NCBI RefSeq assembly: GCF_002217795.2
Contig: NZ_AP018823.1
Coordinates: 2,976,001-3,040,000, forward strand
Reading direction: 5' to 3'
DNA: 64,000 nt
Source of the DNA: Aquitalea magnusonii
GTDB lineage: Bacteria > Pseudomonadota > Gammaproteobacteria > Burkholderiales > Chromobacteriaceae
Shown: one piece after another, positions 26,305-35,420 of the stretch
How the letters are laid out: every line of letters begins with the position of its first letter
How positions within the stretch are numbered: the stretch's first letter is position 1
The notes under the pieces: model-generated
The model's input: only the letters and a program-made list of their open reading frames with translations
Databases searched by the model: none
What the model was told of the DNA's origin: nothing
Translations under genes and position numbers: made by a program

Positions 26305-27846
26305 ATGGAAAATACCAGCCAGCCCAGCAATAGCGCCGTCCTGGATGCCGACACCACCACAGACAGCGGCGTATATAACGCACTGTGCAACCGCATCAAT
26401 CTGACCCCGGTCAGCCATGCGCCTGCGGTGGAAGTCTTCCGCAATCAGGATGCCCTGTCCGAAGCCACCCTCAATGAACGCATCACCGTGGCGGTTAATG
26501 TCTTCCTCAAGCTGGTGCAGGAATCCGCACTCAAGGTAGACCGGCTGGACAAAGGCCTGCTCGACTACCATATCGACCGCATTGATGCCCAGATCAGCCG
26601 CCAGTTGGATGCCGTGCTGCATCACCCGGATTTCCAGCGCACCGAATCGGCCTGGCGTGGCCTGAAGTTTCTGGTGGACCGCACCGATTTTCGCAAGAAC
26701 ATCAAAATCGAATTGCTGGATGTCTCCAAGGAAGCCCTGCGCCAGGACTTCGAGGACAGCCCGGAAGTGATACAAAGCGGGCTGTACCGCCACACTTATA
26801 TTCAGGAATACGACACACCGGGTGGCGAGCCCATCGGTGCCATCATCTCCGACTACGAATTCGACCGCGGCCCGCAGGACATTGCCCTGCTGCGCAATGT
26901 CTCCAAGGTATCCGCCGCCGCCCACATGCCGTTCATCGCCTCGGTGGGCGCCGCCTTCTTCGGCAAGGACAGCATGGAAGAAGTGGCCGCCATCCAGGAT
27001 GTGGCCAACTACTTTGACCGCGCCGAATACATCAAGTGGAAAAGCTTCCGCGATACCGACGATGCCCGCTATGTCGGCCTCACCCTGCCGCGCTTCCTGG
27101 CCCGCCTGCCCTATGGGCCGGACACCGTACCGGTACGCAGCTTCAACTACTGTGAACAGGTAAAAGGCCCGGACCACCAGCGCTATCTGTGGGCCAACGC
27201 CTCCTTTGCCTTTGCCGCCAATATGGTGCGCAGCTTCATTCACAATGGCTGGTGCGTGCAAATCCGCGGCCCTCAAGCGGGCGGCCTGGTGGAAGACCTG
27301 CCCATCCACCTGTACGACCTGGGCACCGGTAATCAAATCAAGATTCCCACCGAAGTGCTGATTCCGGAAACCCGTGAGTTCGAGTTCGCCAACCTTGGTT
27401 TCACCCCGCTGTCCTTCTACAAGAACCGTGATTACGCCTGCTTCTTCTCCGCCAACTCGGTACAGAAGCCGGCACTGTACGAAACCCGGGAAGCCACCGC
27501 CAACAGTCGCATCAATGCCCGCCTGCCCTACATCTTCCTGCTGTCGCGCATTGCCCATTATCTGAAGCTGATCCAGCGCGAAAACATCGGTACCACCAAG
27601 GACCGCCGAGTGCTGGAGCTGGAGCTCAATAGCTGGATCAAGAATCTGGTGACCGAGATGACCGACCCGGCCGACGAACTGCAGGCATCCCACCCGCTGC
27701 GCGAGGCAAGGGTGGTGGTGGAAGACATCGACGATAACCCGGGCTTCTTCAAGATCAAGCTGTTCATCGTGCCGCACTTCCAGGTCGAAGGCATGGATAT
27801 CAGCCTGTCACTGGTGTCGCAAATGCCCAAGGCCAAAAACAGCTAA
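26305..27846 (+). CDS. tssC: T6SS sheath large subunit TssC (VipB)
   Basis: The 513-residue protein contains the strongly conserved TssC core: LDYHIDRIDAQISRQLDAVLHHPDFQRTESAWRGLKFLVDRTDF, the FDRGPQDIALLRNVSKVSAAAHMPFIASVGAAFF segment and the C-terminal KIKLFIVPHFQVEGMDISLSLVS strand that interlocks with TssB. It forms the outer layer of the contractile sheath. The length is normal. An AAGGAAAACC ribosome-binding site precedes the ATG. Confidence 0.97.
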   Translation: MENTSQPSNSAVLDADTTTDSGVYNALCNRINLTPVSHAPAVEVFRNQDALSEATLNERITVAVNVFLKLVQESALKVDRLDKGLLDYHIDRIDAQISRQLDAVLHHPDFQRTESAWRGLKFLVDRTDFRKNIKIELLDVSKEALRQDFEDSPEVIQSGLYRHTYIQEYDTPGGEPIGAIISDYEFDRGPQDIALLRNVSKVSAAAHMPFIASVGAAFFGKDSMEEVAAIQDVANYFDRAEYIKWKSFRDTDDARYVGLTLPRFLARLPYGPDTVPVRSFNYCEQVKGPDHQRYLWANASFAFAANMVRSFIHNGWCVQIRGPQAGGLVEDLPIHLYDLGTGNQIKIPTEVLIPETREFEFANLGFTPLSFYKNRDYACFFSANSVQKPALYETREATANSRINARLPYIFLLSRIAHYLKLIQRENIGTTKDRRVLELELNSWIKNLVTEMTDPADELQASHPLREARVVVEDIDDNPGFFKIKLFIVPHFQVEGMDISLSLVSQMPKAKNS

Positions 27847-27927
27847 GCAGGCAGCGGCTTGCCCTGCCTGACGGCGGGCAAGCCCATACCACGGCAACAT
27901 TTCCCCCAGCCATGGACCGGAGCATTC

Positions 27928-29493
27928 ATGAAACCAGACTGGCTCAATCGCCTGATCCGCCAGGACAACACCAGCATTGCCCAAACCGATGCACCAGCAG
28001 ACATTGCCCTGCTGTTGCAGCCGTGTCAGGCAGACAAGCCCTGCGGTGAAGACGTCGCTGAGCATGAGGTATTTCTGCAGCTCAAAGACAATCTGTCCCG
28101 GCTAAGTGGGCTGGATTGTCTTGCGCTGGAGCAGGACTGTCGCTTGCTGCTGCAACAGCAGGGCAAGGACCTGCGGCCCGCAGTGTATCTGGCCTATGCC
28201 TGGACGCGCCAACATGGCTGGAACGGCCTGTACCAGGGGCTGGAATTACTGGAGGCACTGAGCCTGCACTATGGCACCGCCCTGCATCCGCAACGGCAGG
28301 CAGCACGCCATGCCATTCTGGGCTGGCTTGGCAGCAGCAAGGTTCTGGACTGGCTGCTAAGCCTGGATGCGCCATCCCCACCCCTGCGCCAGGCGCTGCA
28401 GCAGCAACTGGACAATCTGGCCGAGCAATGGGCAAGCCATGCCATCGAACTCGACACGGCCTGGGCCCAGCTGCGCAGCACACTGGCCACCAGCGACGGC
28501 AGCCTACCCCACAGCGCTTCAGCAGCAAGCAGCCAAACCAGTCATCCACCCAGTGCGAATGTGATTGAATCCAGCCAGATGTTGCTGGAACAATTGCGCG
28601 CCATGTGCGGCTATCTGCGCCAGCAGCCACAAGGGGCATTTGCCGCCTTCCGGCTGGCACGGGTAGTGCGCTGGGACAGCATTGCCCAGCCTCCGCCACA
28701 TGATGGCCAGCAGCGCACCCGCCTGCCCGCCCCCAGGCCAGAGCTGCGCCAGACGCTCACCCGCCTGCTGCTGCAAAAACAATGGCATGCCCTGCTGGAA
28801 AAAGCCGACTCGGCCTTTCTGGAAGCCGCCAATCACTTCTGGCTGGACCTGCAATACCTGGCCTGGCAGGCGCTGGGCCAGTTGGGAGAATCACATCAGC
28901 ACTGGCGCGACATCGCCCTGAGCGACATTGCGCTGATGCGCCACCGCCTGTGTGGTATCGAACAATTATGCTTTGCCGATGGCAGCCCGTTTGCCGACGA
29001 CAATACGCTGGAATGGCTGGCCAGCCAGGCCGTGGTACACGACCTTAGCGGTGGCGACAACCAGTTGGCCCCACCCCTGATCTCCGTCACCGGCACCGAC
29101 CTTAAAGATATCGGGCAACAGGCCCAGTTGCTGGCCGAACAGCAAGGGCTGGAAGCCGCCTTGGGCTGGCTGCAAAGCCTGCCCCGACCACATGGCCTGC
29201 GCCAACAGGCACAGCAACTGTTATTGACGGCACAACTGGCGGAGTCCTGTGACCGGGCAGATATTGCGCTGGGCATTGTCAGCGGGCTGGAACAACAGCT
29301 ATGCAGCCAGGAAATCTGCCAGTGGGATCCGGAACTGGTTTTCGACATCAAGGCCAGTCATCTGCAACTGCTGCGCCAACGCGGACGCCGCAAAGATGCC
29401 GACAAGCAAACCCTGCACGGACAGATGCAACGCCTGCAGCAGGACATGAGCCTGCTCAACCCCTTGCGTACCGCATTGTTCTCCAGCCGATGA
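27928..29493 (+). CDS. tssA: T6SS assembly chaperone/cap protein TssA (ImpA)
   Basis: The 521-residue protein has the ImpA_N domain: PCGEDVAEHEVFLQLKDNLSRL, then DLRPAVYLAYAWTRQHGWNGLYQGLELLEALSLHYG. The rest is helical, including a long C-terminal segment with charged heptads. TssA coordinates baseplate docking and tube/sheath polymerisation. The C-terminal half fits the longer TssA class, but I cannot place the subclass. The ATG at 27928 (MKPDWLNRL) was chosen over one 23 codons upstream because CCGGAG precedes it and the upstream residues are intergenic-like. Confidence 0.87.
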   Translation: MKPDWLNRLIRQDNTSIAQTDAPADIALLLQPCQADKPCGEDVAEHEVFLQLKDNLSRLSGLDCLALEQDCRLLLQQQGKDLRPAVYLAYAWTRQHGWNGLYQGLELLEALSLHYGTALHPQRQAARHAILGWLGSSKVLDWLLSLDAPSPPLRQALQQQLDNLAEQWASHAIELDTAWAQLRSTLATSDGSLPHSASAASSQTSHPPSANVIESSQMLLEQLRAMCGYLRQQPQGAFAAFRLARVVRWDSIAQPPPHDGQQRTRLPAPRPELRQTLTRLLLQKQWHALLEKADSAFLEAANHFWLDLQYLAWQALGQLGESHQHWRDIALSDIALMRHRLCGIEQLCFADGSPFADDNTLEWLASQAVVHDLSGGDNQLAPPLISVTGTDLKDIGQQAQLLAEQQGLEAALGWLQSLPRPHGLRQQAQQLLLTAQLAESCDRADIALGIVSGLEQQLCSQEICQWDPELVFDIKASHLQLLRQRGRRKDADKQTLHGQMQRLQQDMSLLNPLRTALFSSR

Positions 29494-29509
29494 AGCGGGC
29501 CTGCCAATC

Positions 29510-31273
29510 ATGAACGACCAGACCCTGCATTACTACGCGGCAGAAATGCGCTACCTGCGTGAAGCCGGCAAAGCCTTTGCCCAGGCCCATCCCGATCAGG
29601 CTGCCCTGCTAAACCTGGACAATGTCGGCCATCCTGACCCCATGGTGGAACGTCTGCTGGAAGGCTTTGCCTTTCTGATGGGCAAGTTGCAGCAAAAGCT
29701 GGATGACGACGTACCCGAACTGACCGAAAACCTGGTCGGACTGCTGTGGCCGCATTACTTGCGCATGATTCCAGCCCTGACCGTGATGGCGTTTCGCACC
29801 GCCAAGGGCGTGCTGCAACAAGCCGAGCACATCCCGGCGGGAACCGGCCTGCTCAGCAGCCCGCTTGGCAATGTCGGCCAGGTCTGCCAATACCGCACCA
29901 CCCGCGACCTGCAACTGCTGCCGCTGCAACTGCAGCTGGCCCGACTGGAAGAAAGCGACGATGGCAGCCAACTGATTCGACTGGGGCTGCAACTGGAAGC
30001 CCAGGCCAACCGCGACAGCCTGGACTTATCCATCCTGCCGCTGTTTCTCAACGCCGACCCGCCGGTGGCTTTTGCCCTGTTGCATGCTTTAACCCAGCCA
30101 ACGGTCCGGCTAGCCTTGAAAACCAGTGGCGAAGACGCCGTGATCAGCACCGCGCTGACGCTCAGGCAAAGCGGCTTTGCTGCTGATGACCGGCTGTGGC
30201 CCAGACCGCCCAGCGCACACGGCGGCTATCCACTGCTGATGGAGTATTTTGCCTTCCGGGAAAAATTCCTGTTTGTCGAATTGTGCGGCCTGAATGCCAC
30301 ACAACTGCCAGCCCATGGCCGTTTTGACATCGAAATTCACTTGGCCAGCTACTTTCCGGCTGGGCAACCGTTTGACCAGCACGCCTTCCAATTGCATTGC
30401 GTACCGGCGGTCAACCTGTTCGAGGTCGAAGCCGAACCCATTCATGTTGATCATCGCCAGCATGCCTACCGTGTCATCCCGGTCTTGCACGATGGCAACC
30501 AGATCGAAACCTTCTCGGTCGATGCCGTCCAAGCCTTCGATCACCACAGCGGCCAACGCCATGACTACCTGCCGTTTCGCAGCTTTCGCCACCGCGGCGG
30601 CATGCTGCGTCACGAAGCCCCGGAACGCTACTACCACACCCATACACGGCAGAGTGCCAATGGCCATGAAGATAGCTGGCTGATGCTGGGCGGCCATCAC
30701 TGGCAGGCGCAGAAGGAACTGGAGCCGGAAACCCTGTCGCTGAAACTGACCGGCACCAATGGCATGCTGCCGCGCCAGGCCCTGCGTCAGCCCCAACAGA
30801 TAACCCTGCGGCAGCATCGCAGTGCAGTGACCGCCGTGCATCATCTGTTGCCATACAGCTTGCCTTGCCATCCGCCGCGTGAGGACAGATTCCAATGGCG
30901 CGTGCTGTCGCATCTGGCCAGCAATTACCTGTCCTTGCTGAATGCCGAAACCCTGCGCGGCACCCTGGCGCTATACGACTGGACCGACGACGCGCTGAAC
31001 CGCCGCCGCCTGCAGGCCATCGTCGATGTATCCCATCAACTGGTACGCAAGGTGGAACAAGGCTGCGTCAAGCACGGCGTGGCCATTGACATCACCCTGG
31101 ATCAGGGCGGCTTTACCGGCGAAGGCGATCTGTATCTGTTTGCCACCTTGCTGGATCATTTTCTGGCGAGCTATGCCGATCTGAATCTGTTCACCCGTTT
31201 ACGCGTGCTGATACAGCCAAGCGGCCGTACCTTGCAGTGGGAGGATCGCACATGCCAGCGCCCGCCCCTTTGA
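29510..31273 (+). CDS. tssF: T6SS baseplate protein TssF
   Basis: The 587-residue protein starts MNDQTLHYYAAEMRYLREAGKAFAQAHPDQAALL, with the TssF hallmark DPMVERLLEGFAFLMGKLQQKLDDDVPELTENLVGLLWPHYLRMIPA shortly after. TssF with TssG and TssK builds the wedge of the baseplate that holds the VgrG spike. The C-terminal region (FRWRVLSHLASNYLSLL-like; here FQWRVLSHLASNYLSLL) is also typical. tssG begins inside its 3' end. Confidence 0.95.
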   Translation: MNDQTLHYYAAEMRYLREAGKAFAQAHPDQAALLNLDNVGHPDPMVERLLEGFAFLMGKLQQKLDDDVPELTENLVGLLWPHYLRMIPALTVMAFRTAKGVLQQAEHIPAGTGLLSSPLGNVGQVCQYRTTRDLQLLPLQLQLARLEESDDGSQLIRLGLQLEAQANRDSLDLSILPLFLNADPPVAFALLHALTQPTVRLALKTSGEDAVISTALTLRQSGFAADDRLWPRPPSAHGGYPLLMEYFAFREKFLFVELCGLNATQLPAHGRFDIEIHLASYFPAGQPFDQHAFQLHCVPAVNLFEVEAEPIHVDHRQHAYRVIPVLHDGNQIETFSVDAVQAFDHHSGQRHDYLPFRSFRHRGGMLRHEAPERYYHTHTRQSANGHEDSWLMLGGHHWQAQKELEPETLSLKLTGTNGMLPRQALRQPQQITLRQHRSAVTAVHHLLPYSLPCHPPREDRFQWRVLSHLASNYLSLLNAETLRGTLALYDWTDDALNRRRLQAIVDVSHQLVRKVEQGCVKHGVAIDITLDQGGFTGEGDLYLFATLLDHFLASYADLNLFTRLRVLIQPSGRTLQWEDRTCQRPPL

Positions 31274-32247
31274 TTCAAGCCATGCTGCCACAGGCTGACC
31301 AGTTCAATTTCTATCGCTTCTGCGAATTACTGGAGCTGGCCAGCACACCGCCATGCACGCTGGCAAGTACAGACAGTGCCGCGGCAGAGCCGGTCAGGTT
31401 CCGCGCGCACCCGGCCTATGGTTTCCCAAGTGCAGAGCTGCACTACCAGCCGCAATACCACCACGAGCCAGCATCGTCAGTCCCTACGGTATACACGCGC
31501 TTTCTGGGACTGACCGGAGTGGATGGCGTGTTGCCGCAACATATTGGCAACGATCAGGTCACCCGCCGCGAAGGCCACGAGGCACTGAGCGACTTTCTCG
31601 ACCTGTTCCATCACCGCATCATCACCCGCTATTACGCCATCTGGCGCAAATATCACTACCCGGCGGGTTTCCGTCCCGGCGGGCAGGATCGTCTGTCACA
31701 AGCCTTGCTGGGCCTGGCTGGCCGCGCCTTGCCCGCTCAGCAAACCGGGCTGAGCCCTGCGCGTTGGCTGGCCTTGTTGGGCCCGCTCAGCCAGCGCACC
31801 CGCACCGCAGATGGCCTGCTGGCTGCCCTGCAGCATGTGCTGCCCAACACACCGGGCAGTGTCAGCCCCTATTACCCACGCAAGGTGCTGCTGGGGCCGG
31901 GCCGGCTTGGCCGGACAAGCCGGCTGCACAACGGCACGGTGTTATTGGGCGCCCGCCTGCGGGATGTGCAACGCACGGTCAAACTCACCCTGCAACTGCA
32001 GCACAGCAGCGAACTGGCCGCGCTGCAGACAGGGCAGCAAACACATGACGATCTCAGCCAGGTGCTGCGCGGCTATCTGGGCTTGCGCTGGGATCTGGCC
32101 TTGTTTGCCCGCCTGCCCGCCAGCGCCAGACCGGCCTCGCGGCTGAGCCGCCATGGCGACCGGCTGGGACGCGCCGCCCATCTGCGCCCGGCAGCACAGC
32201 ACAACAAGCAGCACGTCGAAATTCCATTGGGGATGCTGCATGCCTGA
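31252..32247 (+). CDS. tssG: T6SS baseplate protein TssG
   Basis: The 331-residue protein has the TssG pattern: FNFYRFCELLELAS, VRFRAHPAYGFPSAELHY, FLGLTGVDGVLPQHI and EALSDFLDLFHHRIITRYYAIWRKYHY. It is the partner of TssF in the baseplate wedge. The ATG at 31252 follows GGGAGGATCG and lies inside the tssF reading frame, giving a 22-base overlap that points to coupled translation. Confidence 0.94.
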   Translation: MPAPAPLIQAMLPQADQFNFYRFCELLELASTPPCTLASTDSAAAEPVRFRAHPAYGFPSAELHYQPQYHHEPASSVPTVYTRFLGLTGVDGVLPQHIGNDQVTRREGHEALSDFLDLFHHRIITRYYAIWRKYHYPAGFRPGGQDRLSQALLGLAGRALPAQQTGLSPARWLALLGPLSQRTRTADGLLAALQHVLPNTPGSVSPYYPRKVLLGPGRLGRTSRLHNGTVLLGARLRDVQRTVKLTLQLQHSSELAALQTGQQTHDDLSQVLRGYLGLRWDLALFARLPASARPASRLSRHGDRLGRAAHLRPAAQHNKQHVEIPLGMLHA

Positions 32248-32278
32248 CCCATCCACCCTACTGCCGGAGACCCTCCGC

Positions 32279-32914
32279 ATGCGTCTGCGCTTCACCCCCA
32301 TGCTATGCGTGCTACTGAGCCTTGGCCTCAGCGGCTGCGGTGCCTGGCAAGCACTGAAAAACGGTAGCCAGCAACTGGTTTCCGCTGTGTTTTATCCCAA
32401 GCTGACCACGCTGAAGCTGGACCTGACCGCCCGCGATGCCTTGAATCCGGATGAACGCGGCCATGCCCTTGCGGTAGTGGTCCGGGTCTATCAGCTACGT
32501 GATGGCAAAGCCTTTGCCCAGGCCAGCTATGCACAGCTCTTAAGCCAGGATAGGGACACACTGGGCGAGGAAATGCTGGCACGCCATGATCTGGTACTGC
32601 GGCCGGGAACCAGCATCAGTCTGAATTCGCCGGTAGAACCCAATACCAGTCAAATTGCCATCGTCGCCTTATTCCGCCAGCCCGCGCCACCGGCGATCTG
32701 GCGCGTCAGCATGCCGGTAGAAACGCTGGATAACCAGAAAGCAGCCCGCCTGGAACTACTGGATAACCAGATCCGGATCACCCAACTGCCACACCCACCG
32801 GACCCACCGGCTGCGCCACAGCCACAAACACCGGCCACCGTGCCCGCGTCACAGCCCAAAGCGTCCGCAGCAGCAACCAGTGTCCCGGCGCCGGCCGTCA
32901 GGAGTGGCACATGA
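32279..32914 (+). CDS. tssJ: T6SS outer-membrane lipoprotein TssJ
   Basis: The 211-residue lipoprotein has signal MRLRFTPMLCVLLSLGLSGC with the lipobox LSGC, then a TssJ core (LTARDALNPDERGHALAVVVRVYQLRDGKAFAQASY, MLARHDLVLRPGTSISL). TssJ anchors the TssLM complex to the outer membrane. It carries a Pro/Ala-rich tail of about 45 residues (PPDPPAAPQPQTP...) that is longer than usual and probably disordered. An internal ATG was chosen since it begins the signal peptide and follows GGAGA. tssE overlaps its stop by four bases. Confidence 0.92.
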   Translation: MRLRFTPMLCVLLSLGLSGCGAWQALKNGSQQLVSAVFYPKLTTLKLDLTARDALNPDERGHALAVVVRVYQLRDGKAFAQASYAQLLSQDRDTLGEEMLARHDLVLRPGTSISLNSPVEPNTSQIAIVALFRQPAPPAIWRVSMPVETLDNQKAARLELLDNQIRITQLPHPPDPPAAPQPQTPATVPASQPKASAAATSVPAPAVRSGT

Positions 32915-33408
32915 AACCAGGGCAAGGCCATACCGGAGCATCACTCTACGAAAAACTGCTGGGCAACTTCCAGGATGGCAGCAGCCTGCACGCCTGGGAT
33001 GAAAACAGCCAGCACCTGTTCAGCGTGATGGACAACATCCGGGTGATTCTCAACAGCCGGCAAGGCGCCATCAAGCATCTGCCGGATTACGGACTACCGG
33101 ATCTGGCACTGATCTACCGCCATTTGCCGGCCAGCGCACACCTGCTGCGCCAACACATTGCCAGCACCTTGCTGCGCTATGAACCGCGGCTGGCCCACAT
33201 CGACATCCAGCTACTGGCCAATGCCCAGCACGATGTACTGGGCTATGAGTTGGTCTGTCATCTCAAGCAAAGCGGCCTGGTGCGCTTTGGCAGCTATTTC
33301 ACCCCCGATCATGCGGTACGCCTGCAATTACTGGGGGCAGCAGATCATCACTCGCGGCAAACGCAGGCGACATCGCTTGCAGCCCGCAGTATTCCCCGCT
33401 CACCTTGA
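32911..33408 (+). CDS. tssE: T6SS baseplate protein TssE (gp25-like)
   Basis: The 165-residue protein is a gp25/lysozyme-like baseplate protein without catalytic residues: SLYEKLLGNF at the N-terminus, VMDNIRVILNSRQGAIKHLPDYGLPDLALIY (the NLxxLLNTRxG-like gp25 motif, here NIRVILNSRQG) and RYEPRLAHIDIQLL. It starts sheath polymerisation on the baseplate. The ATGA overlap with tssJ indicates coupling. Its place between tssJ and tssK, away from tssBC, is a less common order. Confidence 0.93.
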   Translation: MKPGQGHTGASLYEKLLGNFQDGSSLHAWDENSQHLFSVMDNIRVILNSRQGAIKHLPDYGLPDLALIYRHLPASAHLLRQHIASTLLRYEPRLAHIDIQLLANAQHDVLGYELVCHLKQSGLVRFGSYFTPDHAVRLQLLGAADHHSRQTQATSLAARSIPRSP

Positions 33409-33420
33409 AGGATATCCAGT

Positions 33421-34770
33421 TTGCGCATTCACAAACCACTCTGGCATGAAGGCATCCTGCTCTTGCCACAGTTATTCCAGCAGCAAGAGGCAGAGCAAGC
33501 CTGGCAACACCACCAACTGGCGGCGCTGGCCAGCCCCTTCCCCTGGGGCGTAAGCGCGCTGGCGCTCGACCCATTGGCACTCAGCCAGGGACAAGTCCGG
33601 CTCGAACAGTTAGCCGGCCGCTTTCCTGACGGTACTGCCTTCGACACCCGCATCAGCGCGCAGCTACCGCCTGCGCGACACCTGGATGCGCTCGACAATG
33701 CCAGCGACAGCATCACGCTATGGCTGGCACTGCCGCTGCTCAACCCCCTGGGCAATAACCTGCATCAGGGCGAGGTGAGGCCGGAAGAAACACCACGCCG
33801 CTACCGACAGCAGTTTGCCCAAGTGCCAGATCACATGGGCGAGCAGGAAGACGAACTGGCCGTGGAACAGCTCAATCTGCTGCTGAAATTTGACGGTGAA
33901 GCGCTGGACGGCATGAGCAAGCTGCCGCTGGCACGGCTGCAACGCAATGCCCAGGGCCGTTTCGAACAGGACCCCGGCTTTATCCCACCCTTGCTGTGCT
34001 GTAGTGCATCGCCCTTATTGCAGCAGCGCCTGCAACAACTGGCAGAACTACTGCTGGCCAGGCAACACAGCCTGCAACAACAGCGCCGTGAACGCACCCG
34101 CCAAGCCGCCGACTATCTGCTGTCGGACCTCAGCCTGCTGTGGCTGATGCATAGCCTGGCCCAAAGCTGGCCGGAACTTCGCATGCTGCCAACACTGGGC
34201 AATATCCAGCCCTATGCCGCCTACCTCTGCCTGTCACGGCTGGCGGGCATGCTCAGCATCTTTGCCCTGGAACAACAGCTAAGCGACATCCCGGCCTACG
34301 ACCACCAACAACTGGGCAGGGTATTCCTGCAGTTGGAACAACTGATCCGCACGCTGCTGGATACGGTAATCCCCACGCCGGTGGTGGTGCTGCCGCTGCA
34401 ACGCGATGGCAGCAATCTGTGGCTGGCCCATCTGGATGATGCGCGCTTGCGCGAAGGCACGGATTTTTATCTATCTGTCCACGCCGCCATGCCGCTGCAC
34501 CTGTTGCAAGAACAATTACCCAAGGTGGCCAAGGCAGGTGCTCCGGACGAAGTGGCGCGCATCCTGTCCTCGGCCATCAATGGTATTCCGCTCAAACCCA
34601 TGCAGCGCCTGCCCACCGCCCTGCCCAGCCGGGTGGATAGCTTGTATTTCGCCCTGGATAGCCAGCATCCGGCCTTTGCCACCATGCTGGCCGCCCAGTC
34701 CTGCGCCTTTTACTTCCCCTCTTCCCTGCCAGAGCTGCAACTGGCCTTGTACGCGGTACCCAGAACATGA
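33421..34770 (+). CDS. tssK: T6SS baseplate protein TssK, TTG start
   Basis: The 449-residue protein begins (TTG) MRIHKPLWHEGILLLPQLFQQQEAEQAW, matching the TssK N-terminal block W.EG..L.PQ.FQQ. TssK connects the baseplate wedge to the TssLM membrane complex. The TTG is supported by GAAGGAT upstream and by homology; no ATG is available before the conserved block. The gene overlaps tssL by four bases. Confidence 0.93.
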   Translation: MRIHKPLWHEGILLLPQLFQQQEAEQAWQHHQLAALASPFPWGVSALALDPLALSQGQVRLEQLAGRFPDGTAFDTRISAQLPPARHLDALDNASDSITLWLALPLLNPLGNNLHQGEVRPEETPRRYRQQFAQVPDHMGEQEDELAVEQLNLLLKFDGEALDGMSKLPLARLQRNAQGRFEQDPGFIPPLLCCSASPLLQQRLQQLAELLLARQHSLQQQRRERTRQAADYLLSDLSLLWLMHSLAQSWPELRMLPTLGNIQPYAAYLCLSRLAGMLSIFALEQQLSDIPAYDHQQLGRVFLQLEQLIRTLLDTVIPTPVVVLPLQRDGSNLWLAHLDDARLREGTDFYLSVHAAMPLHLLQEQLPKVAKAGAPDEVARILSSAINGIPLKPMQRLPTALPSRVDSLYFALDSQHPAFATMLAAQSCAFYFPSSLPELQLALYAVPRT

Positions 34771-35411
34771 GCCCCCTTACCATTCTTCATACCGTACGCG
34801 GCCACATGCGCGACGTCTCGCTGATTGTCACCCGGCTCCAGCAACAGGCCGCGCCGGTAGCCGGCAGCGACCTGAACCATCATTGCGATCAACTGCTTGA
34901 TCAACTGGAACAGGCGCTGGAACAGGCAGGTACACCATCACGCGAACGCGAACAAATGATTTACGCCTGCTGCTGCCTGCTGGATGAAACCGCGCTGCGC
35001 CATTTGCCCGACGCGGCCCGCGCCCAATGGCAGGCCAATCCCTTGCAAGTACGCCGCTTTGCTTCGCTACAAGGTGGCGAACAAATCTATGAGCAAATTC
35101 GCAGCGAACTGGCCCGCCCGCAACCATCGTACTGGTTGCTGGCCTGCTGGCAGTTGGTGCTGGCGCTTGGCTTTGAAGGGAAGTACAGCCAGGGCGATGC
35201 CGCGCAACGCCAGCAATGGCGGCAGCAACTGGACAAGGTGATTAACGCGCTGCCGCCGGCCCAGACAGCCACCGCACCACGCCGCCCTGTCTGGCACTGG
35301 CGCAGCTTTTCCCCGTGGCTGTGGGCAGCGCTGTCCTGCCTGCTGCTGTCATTGCTCTATTTACTGCTGCAAGGCTGGCTGCACCATGCGCTGCGCCAGT
35401 TGGGCGGTTAA
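34767..35411 (+). CDS. tssL: T6SS membrane protein TssL (DotU), without OmpA extension
   Basis: The 214-residue protein has the DotU fold, with a helical cytoplasmic hook (REQMIYACCCLLDETAL, then ELARPQPSYWLLACWQLVLALGFEGKYSQGDA, the LxLGFEGKY motif of TssL) and one C-terminal transmembrane helix (SPWLWAALSCLLLSLLYLLLQGWL). It has no peptidoglycan-binding domain; that domain is instead in the next gene. The ATG sits within the tssK stop (ATGA). Confidence 0.93.
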   Translation: MSPLTILHTVRGHMRDVSLIVTRLQQQAAPVAGSDLNHHCDQLLDQLEQALEQAGTPSREREQMIYACCCLLDETALRHLPDAARAQWQANPLQVRRFASLQGGEQIYEQIRSELARPQPSYWLLACWQLVLALGFEGKYSQGDAAQRQQWRQQLDKVINALPPAQTATAPRRPVWHWRSFSPWLWAALSCLLLSLLYLLLQGWLHHALRQLGG

Positions 35412-35420
35412 GGACACGCC

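Noticed and set aside
26278..27777. 499-residue open frame on the minus strand
   Set aside because: It is the antisense shadow of tssC.
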